From: Rhodocollybia butyracea
Taxonomy: Eukaryota > Basidiomycota > Agaricomycetes > Agaricales > Omphalotaceae
DNA length: 64,000 bases
NCBI GenBank assembly: GCA_015501585.1
Contig: JADNRY010000057.1
Location: 1-64,000, forward strand
Reading direction: 5' to 3'
In this document: piece by piece, positions 20,125 through 31,394 of the stretch
Layout of the letters: every line of letters starts with the position of its first letter
Position numbering within the stretch: position 1 is the first letter of the stretch
The notes under the pieces: model-generated
Seen by the model: only the letters and a program-made list of their open reading frames with translations
What the model was told of the DNA's origin: nothing
Databases searched by the model: none
Translations under genes and position numbers: made by a program

Positions 20125-20562
20125 TCAGTACTTCGCCGCCTCGGTCTGTGAGGTACCGGCAGATTCTTGTTGCTCGGATGACGATTTGCTCACAGTCGCG
20201 TAATCTTCATAGGTTGGTATTCTAATCTGGGCAGCTTGTTCGTAGAATGAAACCCAAAACTATTATGATTAGATTGTGGTCGGTACCAGAAATTTTTAAC
20301 ACTCACTTTTGCTGCCTCCCTGACTGTTCAGTTCCTACTGCAAACCTCTTGACAGCAGGTGAAATACGGCTTGATAAAACATTGTGAATCTTGGAAAGGT
20401 TTTCTTCGATGTTCTGCCAGATAAATAAGCAGGAGTCTCGGTGGATTTTTAGAGAAGCTCTCACCCGAAGTTTCAGGGTGATTCGTTGTTCAATGATCCT
20501 GCGGTGAAGCCGAAGTATCTACGCCTGGAAGTTGCATTGTCTCTGGATTTTGCGGCGTCCAT
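20125..20562 (-). pseudogene. DASH complex subunit Ask1-like pseudogene
   Basis: Pieces of the Ask1 domain are clear but lie in different frames: PGVDTSASPQD, then IIEQRITLKLR, then NIEENLSKIHNVLSSRIS and PAVKRFAVGTE, then REAAKFWVSFYEQAAQIRIP. Two normal introns (starts gtgagagctt and gtgagtgtta) still separate exons. At least two frame changes are needed, near 20489 and 20322, and the ATG at 20562 is itself out of frame with the first piece. Ask1 is an outer-kinetochore DASH-ring subunit that couples chromosomes to microtubules. A working copy must be elsewhere if the gene is essential. This copy is divergent to the equally decayed DUS2-like gene. Confidence 0.8.
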
Positions 20563-20702
20563 CGTAGTAAATTTGGAAGAACAAAGACGCGCTGTTTGGT
20601 TCACAAGCTTGTGCCAAACAACGTGAATTGCAAATGAGTCACTTTTCCACATTTTACTTGCTCATGGAAGTAACTTAGTCTTCACAAACTTGCCCTAAAT
20701 TG

Positions 20703-22106
20703 TGGCTCGGTGCTCTCACCTCGAATCTCCTCCTCGTAATGCAAAAAGGGCCAAAATCAGCCATCTCAACTCAGAGAGCTTCAAGAATGGAGTGTTCCTC
20801 GCTCCTATGGTTTGTTCTGGCGCTCGTATGTGGAATAATCAGTGATATATTTTTAATCTCAACAGTCTTAAATACCAGTTCCAACTCGATTTTTGCCCTA
20901 AAGCACAGAGCCTCACTCGTATGGGCTCCAGAATTTATCGACACAGCAATCTTGCACTCTGAGGGAGTCGTCAATTGTAAGGGCTGTGGTTACAGTAGAC
21001 AATGAAAGGTTTTTCTGATACTGATATCGGCCGTTACTGGCGTTGTGTCTTATAACGGCGCCATCTGGACGGCGCACCCTGTCGAAAAGCCTTTTCTCAT
21101 ATACCAAATCTGACCTGGCGGTTCAAGCTGCAAAGAAGGTCATGCAGGATGTGTCGGGCTTTGACCTCAACTGTGGATGCCCAAAGCCGTTTTCAACTCA
21201 CGCCGGAATGTGAGCAGCGTTGCTCACGAACCCAGATCTCCTTTGTTCCATCCTCGCTGCTCTTCGACAAGCCATGCCCCAGAAATCACGGTGACAGCCA
21301 AAATCCGACTACCCTTCCCTTCCCAGGAAGATAGCCTCAAACTCGTCGAGAGAATTGTCAGCGTTCTTACCGTTCATTGTCGTACGAGAAATATGAGGAA
21401 CAGGGATAAAGCAATGATTGAGCGGTTGAAGGAGGTTGCTGATTTTGTTAAAGGAATGGGCAAAGACATCGCCGTAATCGAGAACGGACACTGTCTCGGC
21501 GCCGAAGATGCAGAACGTGTTCGTCAAATTACAGGCGCACATTCGCTCAAGCAGCCGAATCCAATCCTCCCTGTTTTTCGAAAACATCCCTCACTGACGT
21601 TCATCGTTCATGAAACTTTTGTTCCTTCATACCTCCAGGCTCTGTCGAGGTATTTCAACAATCATTGGAGTCTTACGAAATTCTGTGTATTCCAGTTCAA
21701 GAGTCCTCATATGAAGGTGAACGGGAAAGCAGAAGACAGGTGTATGTGGTAAAAGCTAAATCGTTCGATGATGTGGCTGAGATCGCGGGTGGTTGGACTG
21801 GAGATGGGGACTTTAGGGAGATTGCGCGCGCAATTGATTTGAGGGAGGCCAAGGTTAATGAGCTGAAGCTCTCCTCGCAGGATTTGAAGATGGAAGCAAC
21901 AAACGAAGTTTCCGAGGTTTACTTTCGAGGGTGGTCGAACAAGGTTCAGGCAACAAGTACGAAACATCTATTGGGACGCAGAACCCTCATCTGCCAGGGT
22001 CCGATGCACCTTTTATTGCCGATTTTCCGAGAACTCTTCCAACACTCATATCTGGCCAGGATCCCATGACACCAATGCATACTCCCCCGCTATCAGTTCA
22101 TCAGTA
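20703..22106 (+). pseudogene. tRNA-dihydrouridine synthase 2-like pseudogene
   Basis: Recognisable blocks in order are ESFKNGVFLAPM (start of the FMN barrel), SLVWAPEFIDTAILHSEGVV, HPVEKPFLIYQI, VSGFDLNCGCPKPF with the catalytic Cys, ITVTAKIRL, LTVHCRTRNMRNRDK, AVIENGHCLGAEDAERV and YFNNHWSLTKFCVFQFK. They fall in several frames with stops between (near 21110, 21210, 21290 and 21750), so the gene is dead. The family reduces uridine-20 in tRNA using FMN. Decay by indels rather than C-to-T changes argues against RIP. The end is placed at a TAG after TPMHTPPLSVHQ. Confidence 0.82.
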
Positions 22107-22341
22107 GTAATATTAATATCAACATACATTATAATTCAGAGAACATATGTCTTCAAGTAGGTGGTCTCTATGTACACACGGACTGACAGCGACCGGTTTC
22201 GGAGAATGCGACTGGAGTAATAGTGTGAAAAGAGCTGTTTCACGTGCACTGACCAAGGAACCCATGCCTCTCCTCGAAAACTGAAATATGAATACTTCGA
22301 CGAGAGGTCTGGGACTTTTATGACGATGTCTCGAAAAACAT

Positions 22342-23750
22342 TTACGTTGTCGATAGCTGGCAGTAACGCGTCCTATACAAACATTTCAACTACAGCAAAT
22401 TCGACAAAGGAAATGAACCCAATAACTCACCAAATCCCAGTTAAGGGAGTTTTGATCTAACAGACGAAAATCTTTCTCACTAGACAGCCAAATAGTTACT
22501 GTAGTTGTAAGTAGAGGAAATCCGCTGAGGTATTGTTCATGGATAAGTGGCACAATGCTTTTGTTAATGACTTCGATGGTGCATTGACGAAGGGATGCAA
22601 CGTGATTCCGAAGAGCCCCGAACAATATTTCAATAGTCCTGTTTCCACTGGCAGCATCGCTATGTTTGCAGTTTAGAGTGAAGCTTCGAAGGCCTTGGTA
22701 AGACCTCAGATAACGGGCAAGGTTTTTCGTCTCCGACTCATCGAGGATACAATCAACTTCAATAGAGTCTAGAGTTGGTAGACGGCTCCAGAATTTCCAT
22801 GACGTCGAACAATCTATCACCCGTAGGGATTTTAGTTTTGCAAAGTGTCGCATATGCTTTTCGTCAGCCAAATCCCAGCCTAGCAGAGCAAGTTCGGTGA
22901 GTGGAAGGGTGCACTCAGGTGATACATATTCGAATATTCGCCGGTATGAATATCTTGAATAGTTTTTAATTTTTAATACCGAAAAATCCAAGTACGCAAG
23001 CTGTGGTGAAGCCGATATGAGATTGACCAACGGTCCAGTGGAATCATTGTCTGGGAAGACATTCGTAAAAGTGAGCGAGGTTAGGCTTCCAAGGTAGCGG
23101 GCAAAGGAGGGGGGCGCTTGGAATAATGGCTGATGGTACAAGTGAGATTCATAGCGGAGAGAAAAGGCCTGTATAGATGGTAAATTTCCAAGGCATTCTA
23201 GTGTGGCTTGACCGGCCGGCCCACAGTCAGGTGAAGGTGATGATATCCATCTAAGTATGAGCTGAGAATCATGATGGGTTCCCCAATCTGATCATCACTC
23301 ACTTCACGTATTCCAGAGACTGGAAGGTAGGAATTACAGCCAAAAGCATTTGTTTCACCGAGTCCACTGCAATAGTGTCTCCATTACTCTCTCCATTCGA
23401 CCACGGCCAATTAACCGCACGAGCTTCAAGGAGCAGGCAAATAGTAAGGCGTTTCGTCAAAGTAGTCCAGGGTCCAGACACATTGGCATGACACGCCTCC
23501 GCGAGTTCAGATAACAACTTGTAAGCGTTGGAAGGCGACCTTTGAGTTCCAATATGCAACTCGTAGAAATACAGAGGATCGATAATGGCTTTGAGGCTAC
23601 TGCAGGTGAGTCTGAGACGTTTTCAAGTGTTTAAACTACTGTCATCCTAAAGACAAAAGCAGATTTAAGATACCGAAAGTACAGGCAAGTCATACTTACA
23701 ACAATTTTCAAGATCAGTTCGACTGGCAGTTCTGTAAGCCCACAAGCCAT
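22342..23750 (-). CDS. F-box/LRR-like protein
   Basis: The start is placed at the ATG at 23750, giving MACGLTELPVELILKIV, the usual opening of an F-box. After an intron (about 23595-23699), exon 2 reads DPLYFYELHIGTQRS. Another intron (about 23245-23300) leads to WISSPSPDCGPAGQATLECL, and the frame continues through leucine-rich blocks such as SLTSLTFTNVF, LAYLDFSVLKI and LTELALLGWDL. A last intron leads to a short tail ending near 22342. The first junction could not be made fully in phase by eye, so the 5' end is provisional. It is probably an SCF adaptor and is not closely related to the two F-box genes at the left of the window. Confidence 0.65.
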
Positions 23751-25752
23751 GACTGTATTTGTCTGGGTGGTCTAGAAGTTCACGATGCGTTTCTTAAACG
23801 TAGAGCTTGTAGAGAGATAAATTTCGAACTGAGACAGTCGGCGACAAATATTCACACGGAGGCAAAGCTGTACTTACTGACCACTCAACAATGTTCCGAC
23901 ATTTCGGAAACAAGATCCATAAAGAACCTGCTCAAACTTTTCACTCCCGCAAACAATCCCGGATTCCATCCGCTAAAAGCCCCTAGCTACTAAATAGCGA
24001 TCTTCTATCTTCGATTGTATTTTTTCGATTGGGTACATTGTGTGGAGGTCCTCCCGAGCATATTATGCTGTCAAAAAAGTACTCCCGCTCATATATCGGA
24101 GCAGGTATCCAAGAAAGACCTTTGAATTAATACCCCACAAATTTGGACCCAGTTTGGACAGCTTGTTTGTTTACAAATTGATATTCATCTCTAGGTTGGG
24201 ACAGGTTTGGACAAGTGTTTGAACGCCGCCGAAACAGGTGCGGACAGAGGAGATTGTTATAGTATAACGGGACTATATACTGGATTATTTGTAAGTACAT
24301 AGTCGTACTATGTATTCCGAACACTGTATGTCAAGCTCTTTTTATTGATTGCATGCTATTACTCATAGATCCCGTATCAGAGGGGTTTATAATCAACGCT
24401 TTGCGTACCCGGCGCAAATGTGGAACGGTAGTGCTTCTATTGGAACCCTCATACATAGAGTAAGTACAGACTGGCTATGTAGCTATGTAGCGGCGGCCTA
24501 AAACTTCGATATTCATGAATCAATCAAGATCTCGCCGCCAATACATAACAGTACATAACTATCAAAGATTATCTTCTTTCCGACACTGAAATGATGCGTA
24601 CGCCTTGTATGTGTCATATGTACCTACTACCTGGCCCCTAGCTCGACGTCCAAATAACCGAGCTGCGATGCTAAGTACAACCAACTTCCAAGGCTACGCA
24701 TGCAGAGACTCATGTTCTAATGGCGGTCCTTCAAGTGTTCTTCACTTTTCCCACCTCTGGGAATAGGTTTATGTAACTGCGCGGTGGAATACGACCTTGC
24801 CCCTCCTCTTCAGGGTGGGTTAATTCAAGACGGGAGACTGAGAATTTCTGCAGGTTTCATAGAATAAAAATTTACTGCCAACGATGTATAACTAAGCACA
24901 GCTGGATCTTATTTTAGTACGTGAACCCGGGGGAGTCACGAAGGAACTGTAAGGACTCAAATTTCAGGATTCGCTCCTACACACAGACAGTGCCAGGAGC
25001 GATTCTTCGATTTACAGCCTGTGGGTCTCAGCTTGCGGGTGTCTTAAGGTTCTTGAGGCTGCGCACGCGTGGGGGGCTGCGCTGCGCTTATACCTTTCAA
25101 TGATCATTGAAGCAGCAACTTCTCGTCATTCTATCTGCCTTCGGGACCAGCAAGAGACACAATGAATACTTACCTTGTATGTATATGCGCGAAGGATGGC
25201 ACTGTGTTGAAGTGATGAGAAAAGGCTTCATGCTGAGCTTAAGCAGTTGGCTGCTCTACTAGGACTGGGTCTGGTGCTGTAGTGCACACTGGTATCACAG
25301 ACTTACACACTCGACTTCAACTTGAAACTTGAAAACGCATTCTTCGTCTTTTCTCAACATGCGTCTAGACATTAGTCTCGGGGAATGACACACATGTACA
25401 TAATAGGACCCTGTAGCTATGCGTTGAAGATACATACTGGTTCAGTTCAGTTGTGCGCGGTATCTTAAAACATAGCAGCGCATACAAGGGGTATGGGGAG
25501 ATTGAAAAAACTGAACAACTGAACAACAGTCACTCAAGTTGGTCATGATTTCCGAGCACTTCCGCAGAACGCTCAATGGGCTGGGAGAATGTATATAAGG
25601 AGTGCAATGAACATCCTCTTTTTTTCATCTGCTGGTCAGATTCAAAATCCAGGTTTCTTCGAGCTAACATACACTTCACACTCCGACTCGGAAGCCTCCA
25701 CATCGCTCGTTATCGATATTACCGACATCACTTTCTCATTCAACCCTCTCCA
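23751..25752. other. Intergenic, no gene seen
   Basis: About 2 kb of mixed-composition sequence. Open frames are short and show no family features. A loose repetition of tttggacccagtttggaca/ggacaggtttggacaag occurs near 24140-24210. The last 150 bp should contain the promoter of the secreted protein gene at 25753; tatataag lies near 25590. Confidence 0.5.
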
Positions 25753-26826
25753 ATGCAGCTGTCTGGAACACAAAGTGCTCACCTTTACAAGGTCCTGGCC
25801 TTGCTGTTCGTCTTCGACACACTTGTCGCTGCATTTCCAACTCCTATTGCTGATTCTAGCAGCGTGCAGCATTTAAATTCCAGAACCCCCGCCGGGGGGT
25901 CATCGAAGAAATCTAGTTCGCATAAGTCGTCGCACGGGTCGTCATCGGGGTCGTCATCGTCTTCAAAAAGGCCGGCCAGTGTGGCCTTGAAAGTGAGCTC
26001 GTCAATCTGTATATACTCCTAGACAAGCTAACAGCATTCCCCCTTGTTGTAGCCCAAATGGTTTTTAGCGAGGTACGATGACGAAGAGTTTTTGACCGCG
26101 GATGACAAGAGAGTCTTTGGTACGTATTTTCCGTTTGATTATGAACTAAATATGTTAAAATCCCATCTTCCACAGAATTCGACCTGAGTGGGCATTACCC
26201 CGCTGGGGCCGGGCATCACTGGGGAGGAGACAACAACAACGGATTTTACGAAGTCGTTGGTCACCATAACATGATTATCAAGATGTTAAGAGCAGCAGAC
26301 AACAAAGCCTTTGGAGAGGTTAAAGCACTCAACAAAATTAGACAGATGTGGGCAGCCGGGCACACAAACGGACACCCTTCCATTGTTTTACCATACATCA
26401 CGGACTCAGCTGGTGGGAGAGCACTCCCGTTGAGTCATGCTCCGCATTACACATCAGAGCATCCTGCTACGCAGAAGGCAATGAGAGAAGAAGTCAGAAA
26501 ACTAGTATGTGAGCATATCATTGACGCTGCGAAGCACAGTAAAATATGGCACGGGTAAGTTATCTTCAAGTTCAGTGTCGAAGTTACTTACCCTGGATAC
26601 ATATAAAGTGACCTCTCTCTTGAGAATATCTTGATTACCGGCTGGCATCATGAAGCTCCATATATGCCCACATCGGTTTACGTGACGGACTGGGGCAGGG
26701 CGTATGCAATTTCGAGTGCAAGTGATAAGGATTTGGTGAGCTTTTTTGTTTATCTGGTCTCATAACTGGTACCATTATCTCATCACAATTTAGCACACTC
26801 AATGCAAGATAGAGACCAAGTTCTAG
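25753..26826 (+). CDS. Secreted protein with kinase-like fold
   Basis: Five exons (25753-25992, 26053-26119, 26176-26554, 26609-26735, 26794-26826) join to about 281 residues. Residues 1-30 form a clear signal peptide (KVLALLFVFDTLVAAFP). A Ser/Lys-rich linker follows. The body shows kinase landmarks: a possible ATP lysine in MIIKML, an alpha-C Glu in GEVKALNKI, a catalytic loop IWHGDLSLENILI, and DWG in place of DFG (VYVTDWGRAY). HGDxxxxEN loops are found in small-molecule and atypical kinases. Only about 20 residues follow DWG, so the usual helical C-lobe is missing. It may be an extracellular or secretory-pathway kinase-like protein. Activity and substrate are unknown. Confidence 0.72.
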
Positions 26827-27104
26827 TCGGGATTGGTTTTACCTAACTGTACACGAGTAGTATAATATTAATATTTATAAGAAATCAGCCGCAACATTTC
26901 TTCGTCACTTTGGGTGCAATTCGCCAACGTCAACCACCCTAAGTCGCACATATTAGGGAGGCTTCTACTAGATTGGAACTCGTCCCTCGATTGAGGACCG
27001 AAGTGCACTTCAGCCCTTTGGATAATGAACTTTTTCATATCGAACGCAATATCTCAATCCATCATAGCATAATATTCGATAGTGCAGTCCACCGATGTCC
27101 GTCA

Positions 27105-28320
27105 CACCGGGGGCAAGGACCGGCGCAGTTGATTTCCCACTGCCATTAACGCAGTGGTCAACGCAGGGGGCAACGCAGTTGATTTTTTTGATGATGTCAT
27201 CCTATTAAATTGAAGTGCCGGCCAAACCTGATGGATCTTTCCCGCTGCACGAAGTTCCGCACCACTACTTCTTATTTATGTCCCACTTCAAGATGTGGAA
27301 ATATGTGCTTACATCTACCGTTAAACCAAGCAGCATTCGAAAACACCAGAATCCGTACATTGATAATTACGGCGCCCATATGCCGTATGGCGCCTAATTT
27401 TTTCTCACAACCAAATCCCACCTTATCTTCGGCGTTCCTCCTTATACTGCATGAACAAGGAGGTGTATCTTCTAGCTTTTGCTCAACAAAACATTTATCA
27501 GTACAATATGTAGCTATAAATCAATTCTTTTGAGAATTTCTCCCAAGGTCAATGCCAATAAATGGTTATTTCTGCCATTTTTAATCATTCAAGAGAACAT
27601 AGAACCAAGGGGCTTCATGGCTAATAAAAAAGTACCATATAGTAGTGGTATAGTAGTCTCTAGAGTCTTATATGTGCAAGATCTAATATCAGTCTCAAAT
27701 AATAAGCTCACAGCAAGCCTAGTAAGGGCTAGTACTTACCATTGTGCCCTCCAGACCCCAGGCTTCTTACACCACTGCCAAGCAATTAGTACAAGAATTC
27801 AGAGCTGCACCCCTTTGAGAATAGTATTTGAGCTTGACAAATGGTGCATCAATTGCAGTGAGTTGTCAAATAATTGGCATGCAACAAATAAAGGATAATG
27901 ATGTCTGAGATTTTGGCATCAGATGCTGGGCCGGTTGAGGCATGCGGAATTGTCAACACTCATAGCGAGCGGAATCGCAACAACATGGGGGTAAGAACGC
28001 AAGAGTGAATTAGAATTATAACAAAATTATAATCTACCTATGGAGTGACTCATAAGTAAACTGTACATAAATGTGGAACAACTGCCGAGCAACAACTGTG
28101 TACTCTAACAGGGCCTTCTATCACTGCTAGCTTAGAAACCTTGCAAGAAGTAGTGTACAATCACCTATAATGTGGTGAGAAAGATCCATCATGAGGCATC
28201 AATGCCGGGACGCCGTTTCAATAGAATGACATCATCAAAAAATCAACTGCGTTGCCCCCTGCGTTGACCACTGCGTTAATGGCAGTGGGAAATCAACTGC
28301 GCCGGTCCTTGCCCCCGGTG
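27105..28320. mobile_element. 1.2 kb non-autonomous DNA transposon with 95-bp TIRs
   Basis: 27105-27200 is the near-perfect reverse complement of 28226-28320, with one base of indel. Both ends begin CACCGGGGGCAAGG. The flanks carry the same three bases, TCA (27102-27104 and 28321-28323), a likely 3-bp target duplication. The TIRs contain internal repeats of aacgcag. The interior (27214-28200) is AT-rich with no transposase, so the element depends on a partner elsewhere. Superfamily is not certain; a 3-bp TSD and CACC ends could fit a CMC- or Harbinger-type element. Confidence 0.82.
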
Positions 28321-28323
28321 TCA

Positions 28324-29154
28324 CATCAAGGGGACCACTAAATTTTGTCGAACGTCGAACGTATCACGGAGCTTGGCGGGCTTCCCGGTGTGTAAGTTGT
28401 CTTTCGGCTGGGGATCGAATGCGCTTCATCATCCTCAACCATTTGAATAGTGAATTCTTTCACATCCATCATACCATAACAACATCCGAGCCTCTCAGAG
28501 TCTTTGTCAGAGTCAGCCGAAGTCTCATTCTTTTCGTCTTCAGCGAAGAGATTGGCCTAACGCATCGATCTGGTATGCTTTGCCTGCCTTACAATGGCGG
28601 TCTGAGGCACAATCACGTCCATAGATGATGTATTTCGAAGGTGTGTTGTCAAATCGACAGATACAACACTTTGGGCATAGCGTAATCCCCAAGCGAGCAT
28701 AGTAATGGTACTAGAGAAAGCGCGATCTTCTAGATTGGCGTGATAGAAAAGCAGGCGTGTAAACGATCTCGGATACCTGACCGATTGATGAATATTGCAT
28801 CAAGTTATGGGCGCTGACATGACCCTTGGCAGATATGGCGAGTTCAGCGCAGTTCAGCGCTCGCTGTCCTTGGTTTCTTAGTTTCGATCACGAAGAGAGC
28901 TATGTAACGCACCACGAGAAAGGAATATTCGACAGCTTCGCACCGGCTGGGACACAAGACACTTCGTTTGGCTGGAGAGAATCTCTAGGCCCGCCCTAGT
29001 GTCGACTTGGCTATGCAACACCGTCGGCGTGCATTTTGGTATCCCTCCTCTAGCAAAACGATATCCATTATCCGTCATGTAATAAGTAATATAGACACAC
29101 TTTAAAACATTACTGCCTTGTACAGGAGATTAAACAAAGTTTATAAGCATTCAC
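28324..29154. other. Intergenic; 3' flank of the membrane-protein array
   Basis: No gene. From about 28995 the sequence matches 33175-33340 (tagtgtcgacttggct, tacaggagattaaacaaag), the 3' UTR of the paralogue at 33341. It therefore marks one edge of the array's duplication unit. Confidence 0.6.
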
Positions 29155-30359
29155 TCAAACCTCCGGTATTCCAGAGTATGCCGCCGGTAGGTCGCTTGTC
29201 GGGCGATATTGTACCGTGGATATTGTATCCTGTGTCAGATGAGACTGAGGGAAGGTAGTTGGATCGGACGGGTCCTATATGAAGGGATCAGCATTTGACC
29301 GTCAAGCCAGAGAAAAGAAAAGTACTCACATAAAGTTTCGCTGACGGAGTCGAAACTTGTGATATCATCGGTGTAGGAGTTGCATGCATGTCCATCCCGT
29401 CAAGAATCGGCTTACTCGGCTGGGGAGATCGATTCTGTCTTCCTCGACGACGATAGAATACCACGCCTACAGCCAAAAGAGAAAGGAGAGCAACTCCTCC
29501 AACTACACCACCGGCTATCGGCCCAGCCTCCGATTTTTTCTTTGATGAACTAGCAGTGGTTTCGGGGGTATCTAGAGTGCATGTTGTCAGTCTACTTATA
29601 TCGTACATGGATGAAAATAGAACTCGCCTCCTTGGGCTACGGCAAGGTCGATATTGAATGTAGCGCCAGGATCCTGGTGGAATTTAAGCATGAACTCAAG
29701 GGGAAGATATGCAACATACAGCATAACTCTGAAAGGCCCAGTGCGGAATCGCGGTCTCAGGCGGCACAGGGTTCGGGTATCTAGGAAACTTGTAAATCTC
29801 ATCAAGATAAAAGGACAAGAGCACGTACTCGGTGGTGTATACTGTAGAGCAATTCGAAGAATATTCTGACCATCTAAGCAAAAGGTAACATCATTATCGA
29901 GTAGGTCAAATAAAGCGTTACTTACGTCAGATACACCGCTCCCTGACAAGCTGCACATGCACTTAGAACGCTGTAATACGCAGTGGAACAAGTGCAATTG
30001 ACCGCACTAAGCACAGGAAGGGTGTATTCCAGTGCAGCATCCACAGGGGGGATCATATATACTTTGGGCAGTATCAGATTGCCGTGGGCAAAAAACCAAT
30101 AGCTAAACACCCACCGTCCTCAGAGGTGCATACAGCTCCCAGATAGCCTGCGACCTGACAGGGACTTTGTCCCAGTGAGTTGGCATTCTGTAAATAAGAT
30201 AAGGTTTACATGAAAAGGATTATTGTAAGCACTGATATTCACCAACGGAGACGGAAGTTGGAGGCTACAAGCCGGAACGTTGATGGGCGGAATTGCTTGT
30301 ACGGGTAACCAGAACAAAGAGGTTGCAAGGGCTAGTACGAAACCGAGTGGAAGGGGCAT
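29155..30359 (-). CDS. Cys-rich type I membrane protein, array copy A
   Basis: Defines the family in this array. Exon 1 (30243-30359) gives a signal peptide and NVPAC. Exon 2 (30115-30187) gives NANSLGQSPCQVAGYLGAVC. Later exons give VNCTCSTAYYSVLSACAACQ, WSEYSSNCSTVY, YPNPVPPETAIPHWAFQ and ATFNIDLAVAQG. A short Ser-rich stalk and one transmembrane helix follow (GPIAGGVVGGVALLSLLAVG), then a basic stop-transfer YRRRGRQNR. The cytosolic tail is Pro/Ser-rich, with a last exon DPSDPTTFPQSHLTQDTIST ending at 29155. The ectodomain resembles a common mushroom family of unknown function. A cell-surface receptor or sensor is inference. The intron after AVAQG begins with GC, not GT (29627-29632). Confidence 0.85.
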
Positions 30360-30936
30360 GATGAGTTTGCCGAGCGAATTGTGAGAGCTTCTACAAGAAC
30401 AAGGTGAGTCCCAGCTAAAAGAGTTTCAGTCTGTTTATGTACTCCCGAGTCCCGTCACATAGTCGCGGAATTGCGCGGAATCTGAATGATAACTGTTCGA
30501 GCAGTGACAGGAGCAGGCTGTTGGACCTGAAGCTTTGAAGGTTGACGTTGAAGGTCGATGGGCGGAAATTTCTATTCAACCGATGTTAGCAGCCACAGCC
30601 GCAAGCAGCCAAGCGCCCAACTTTTAGCGCCTAGTTACATAACCATACGTGCTATTCGTCGATGTACCAGGTTCTATCCATCCTATAGCAACGTAAATGC
30701 ATGCACGACTGCTAATATGGCAATATGGACGATGGACGCACTTCCTCACAACATCAACGTCTGCTTACAGAAGACTGAACAAAGTTTTATCTATCAATAA
30801 TCAGCGTCTCCTTGCCAGTGAACTCTTGAGTGAACTCAGATTTCCGCCATCCCGGAATATCCTACTGATGAACCACTCAACGAGCGATAATGTGCCGTGG
30901 ATACTGTATCCTGCGTCAGAGGAGACTGAGGGAAGG

Positions 30937-31162
30937 TGTTGAGAACGGACCGCCGGTCCGACGACGGTTGTTTCGGGCTCAAGTAGCACCACCGGCATGA
31001 TACCCGCCACCCCGTGTCTTACTGTATTCGTTATTACTTTACTATTTATATTGACTACCGTACTTCCAATAAAGGGATCGTTTGCGCCCCCCGTTTCCGC
31101 GCCCCCCTAAATTCTGTCTGATAAGCTTTTGCTTATTATCGCTTCTGGACCTATCGCTCACA
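30937..31162 (+). repeat. 5' LTR of the Copia element
   Basis: Starts TGTTGAGAAC, ends CTCACA, and is identical by eye to 32436-32661. It contains an inverted motif, cggaccgccggtccg. Confidence 0.9.
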
Positions 31163-31394
31163 GGTTATGGGCCCCGCCTCTGCTTACTAAACCACGTACT
31201 CGATCACCACCGCTTCCGAGGAGGCCCGTTTGCCCGTACCATCACCGACTCTTCCTGTGGGAAGCCGCTTGCTATTTTTGTTGTACCGACCCTTCCCGTG
31301 GGAAGCCGCCCGTATTTATATTGAAGATCGACTCTTCCTGAGGGAAGCCGTTTGCCGCTGCACCGTTACTGACTCCTGTGGGAGCTTCGCCGAA

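Noticed and set aside
20125..22106. RIP as the cause of gene decay
   Set aside because: The breaks are indels and frame changes, and no excess of C-to-T or G-to-A changes stands out by eye; RIP would give in-frame stops by transition.
27479..27898. 139-codon frame inside the 1.2 kb TIR element as a transposase
   Set aside because: No DDE-type or zinc-binding motifs, a composition biased by AT-richness, and too short.
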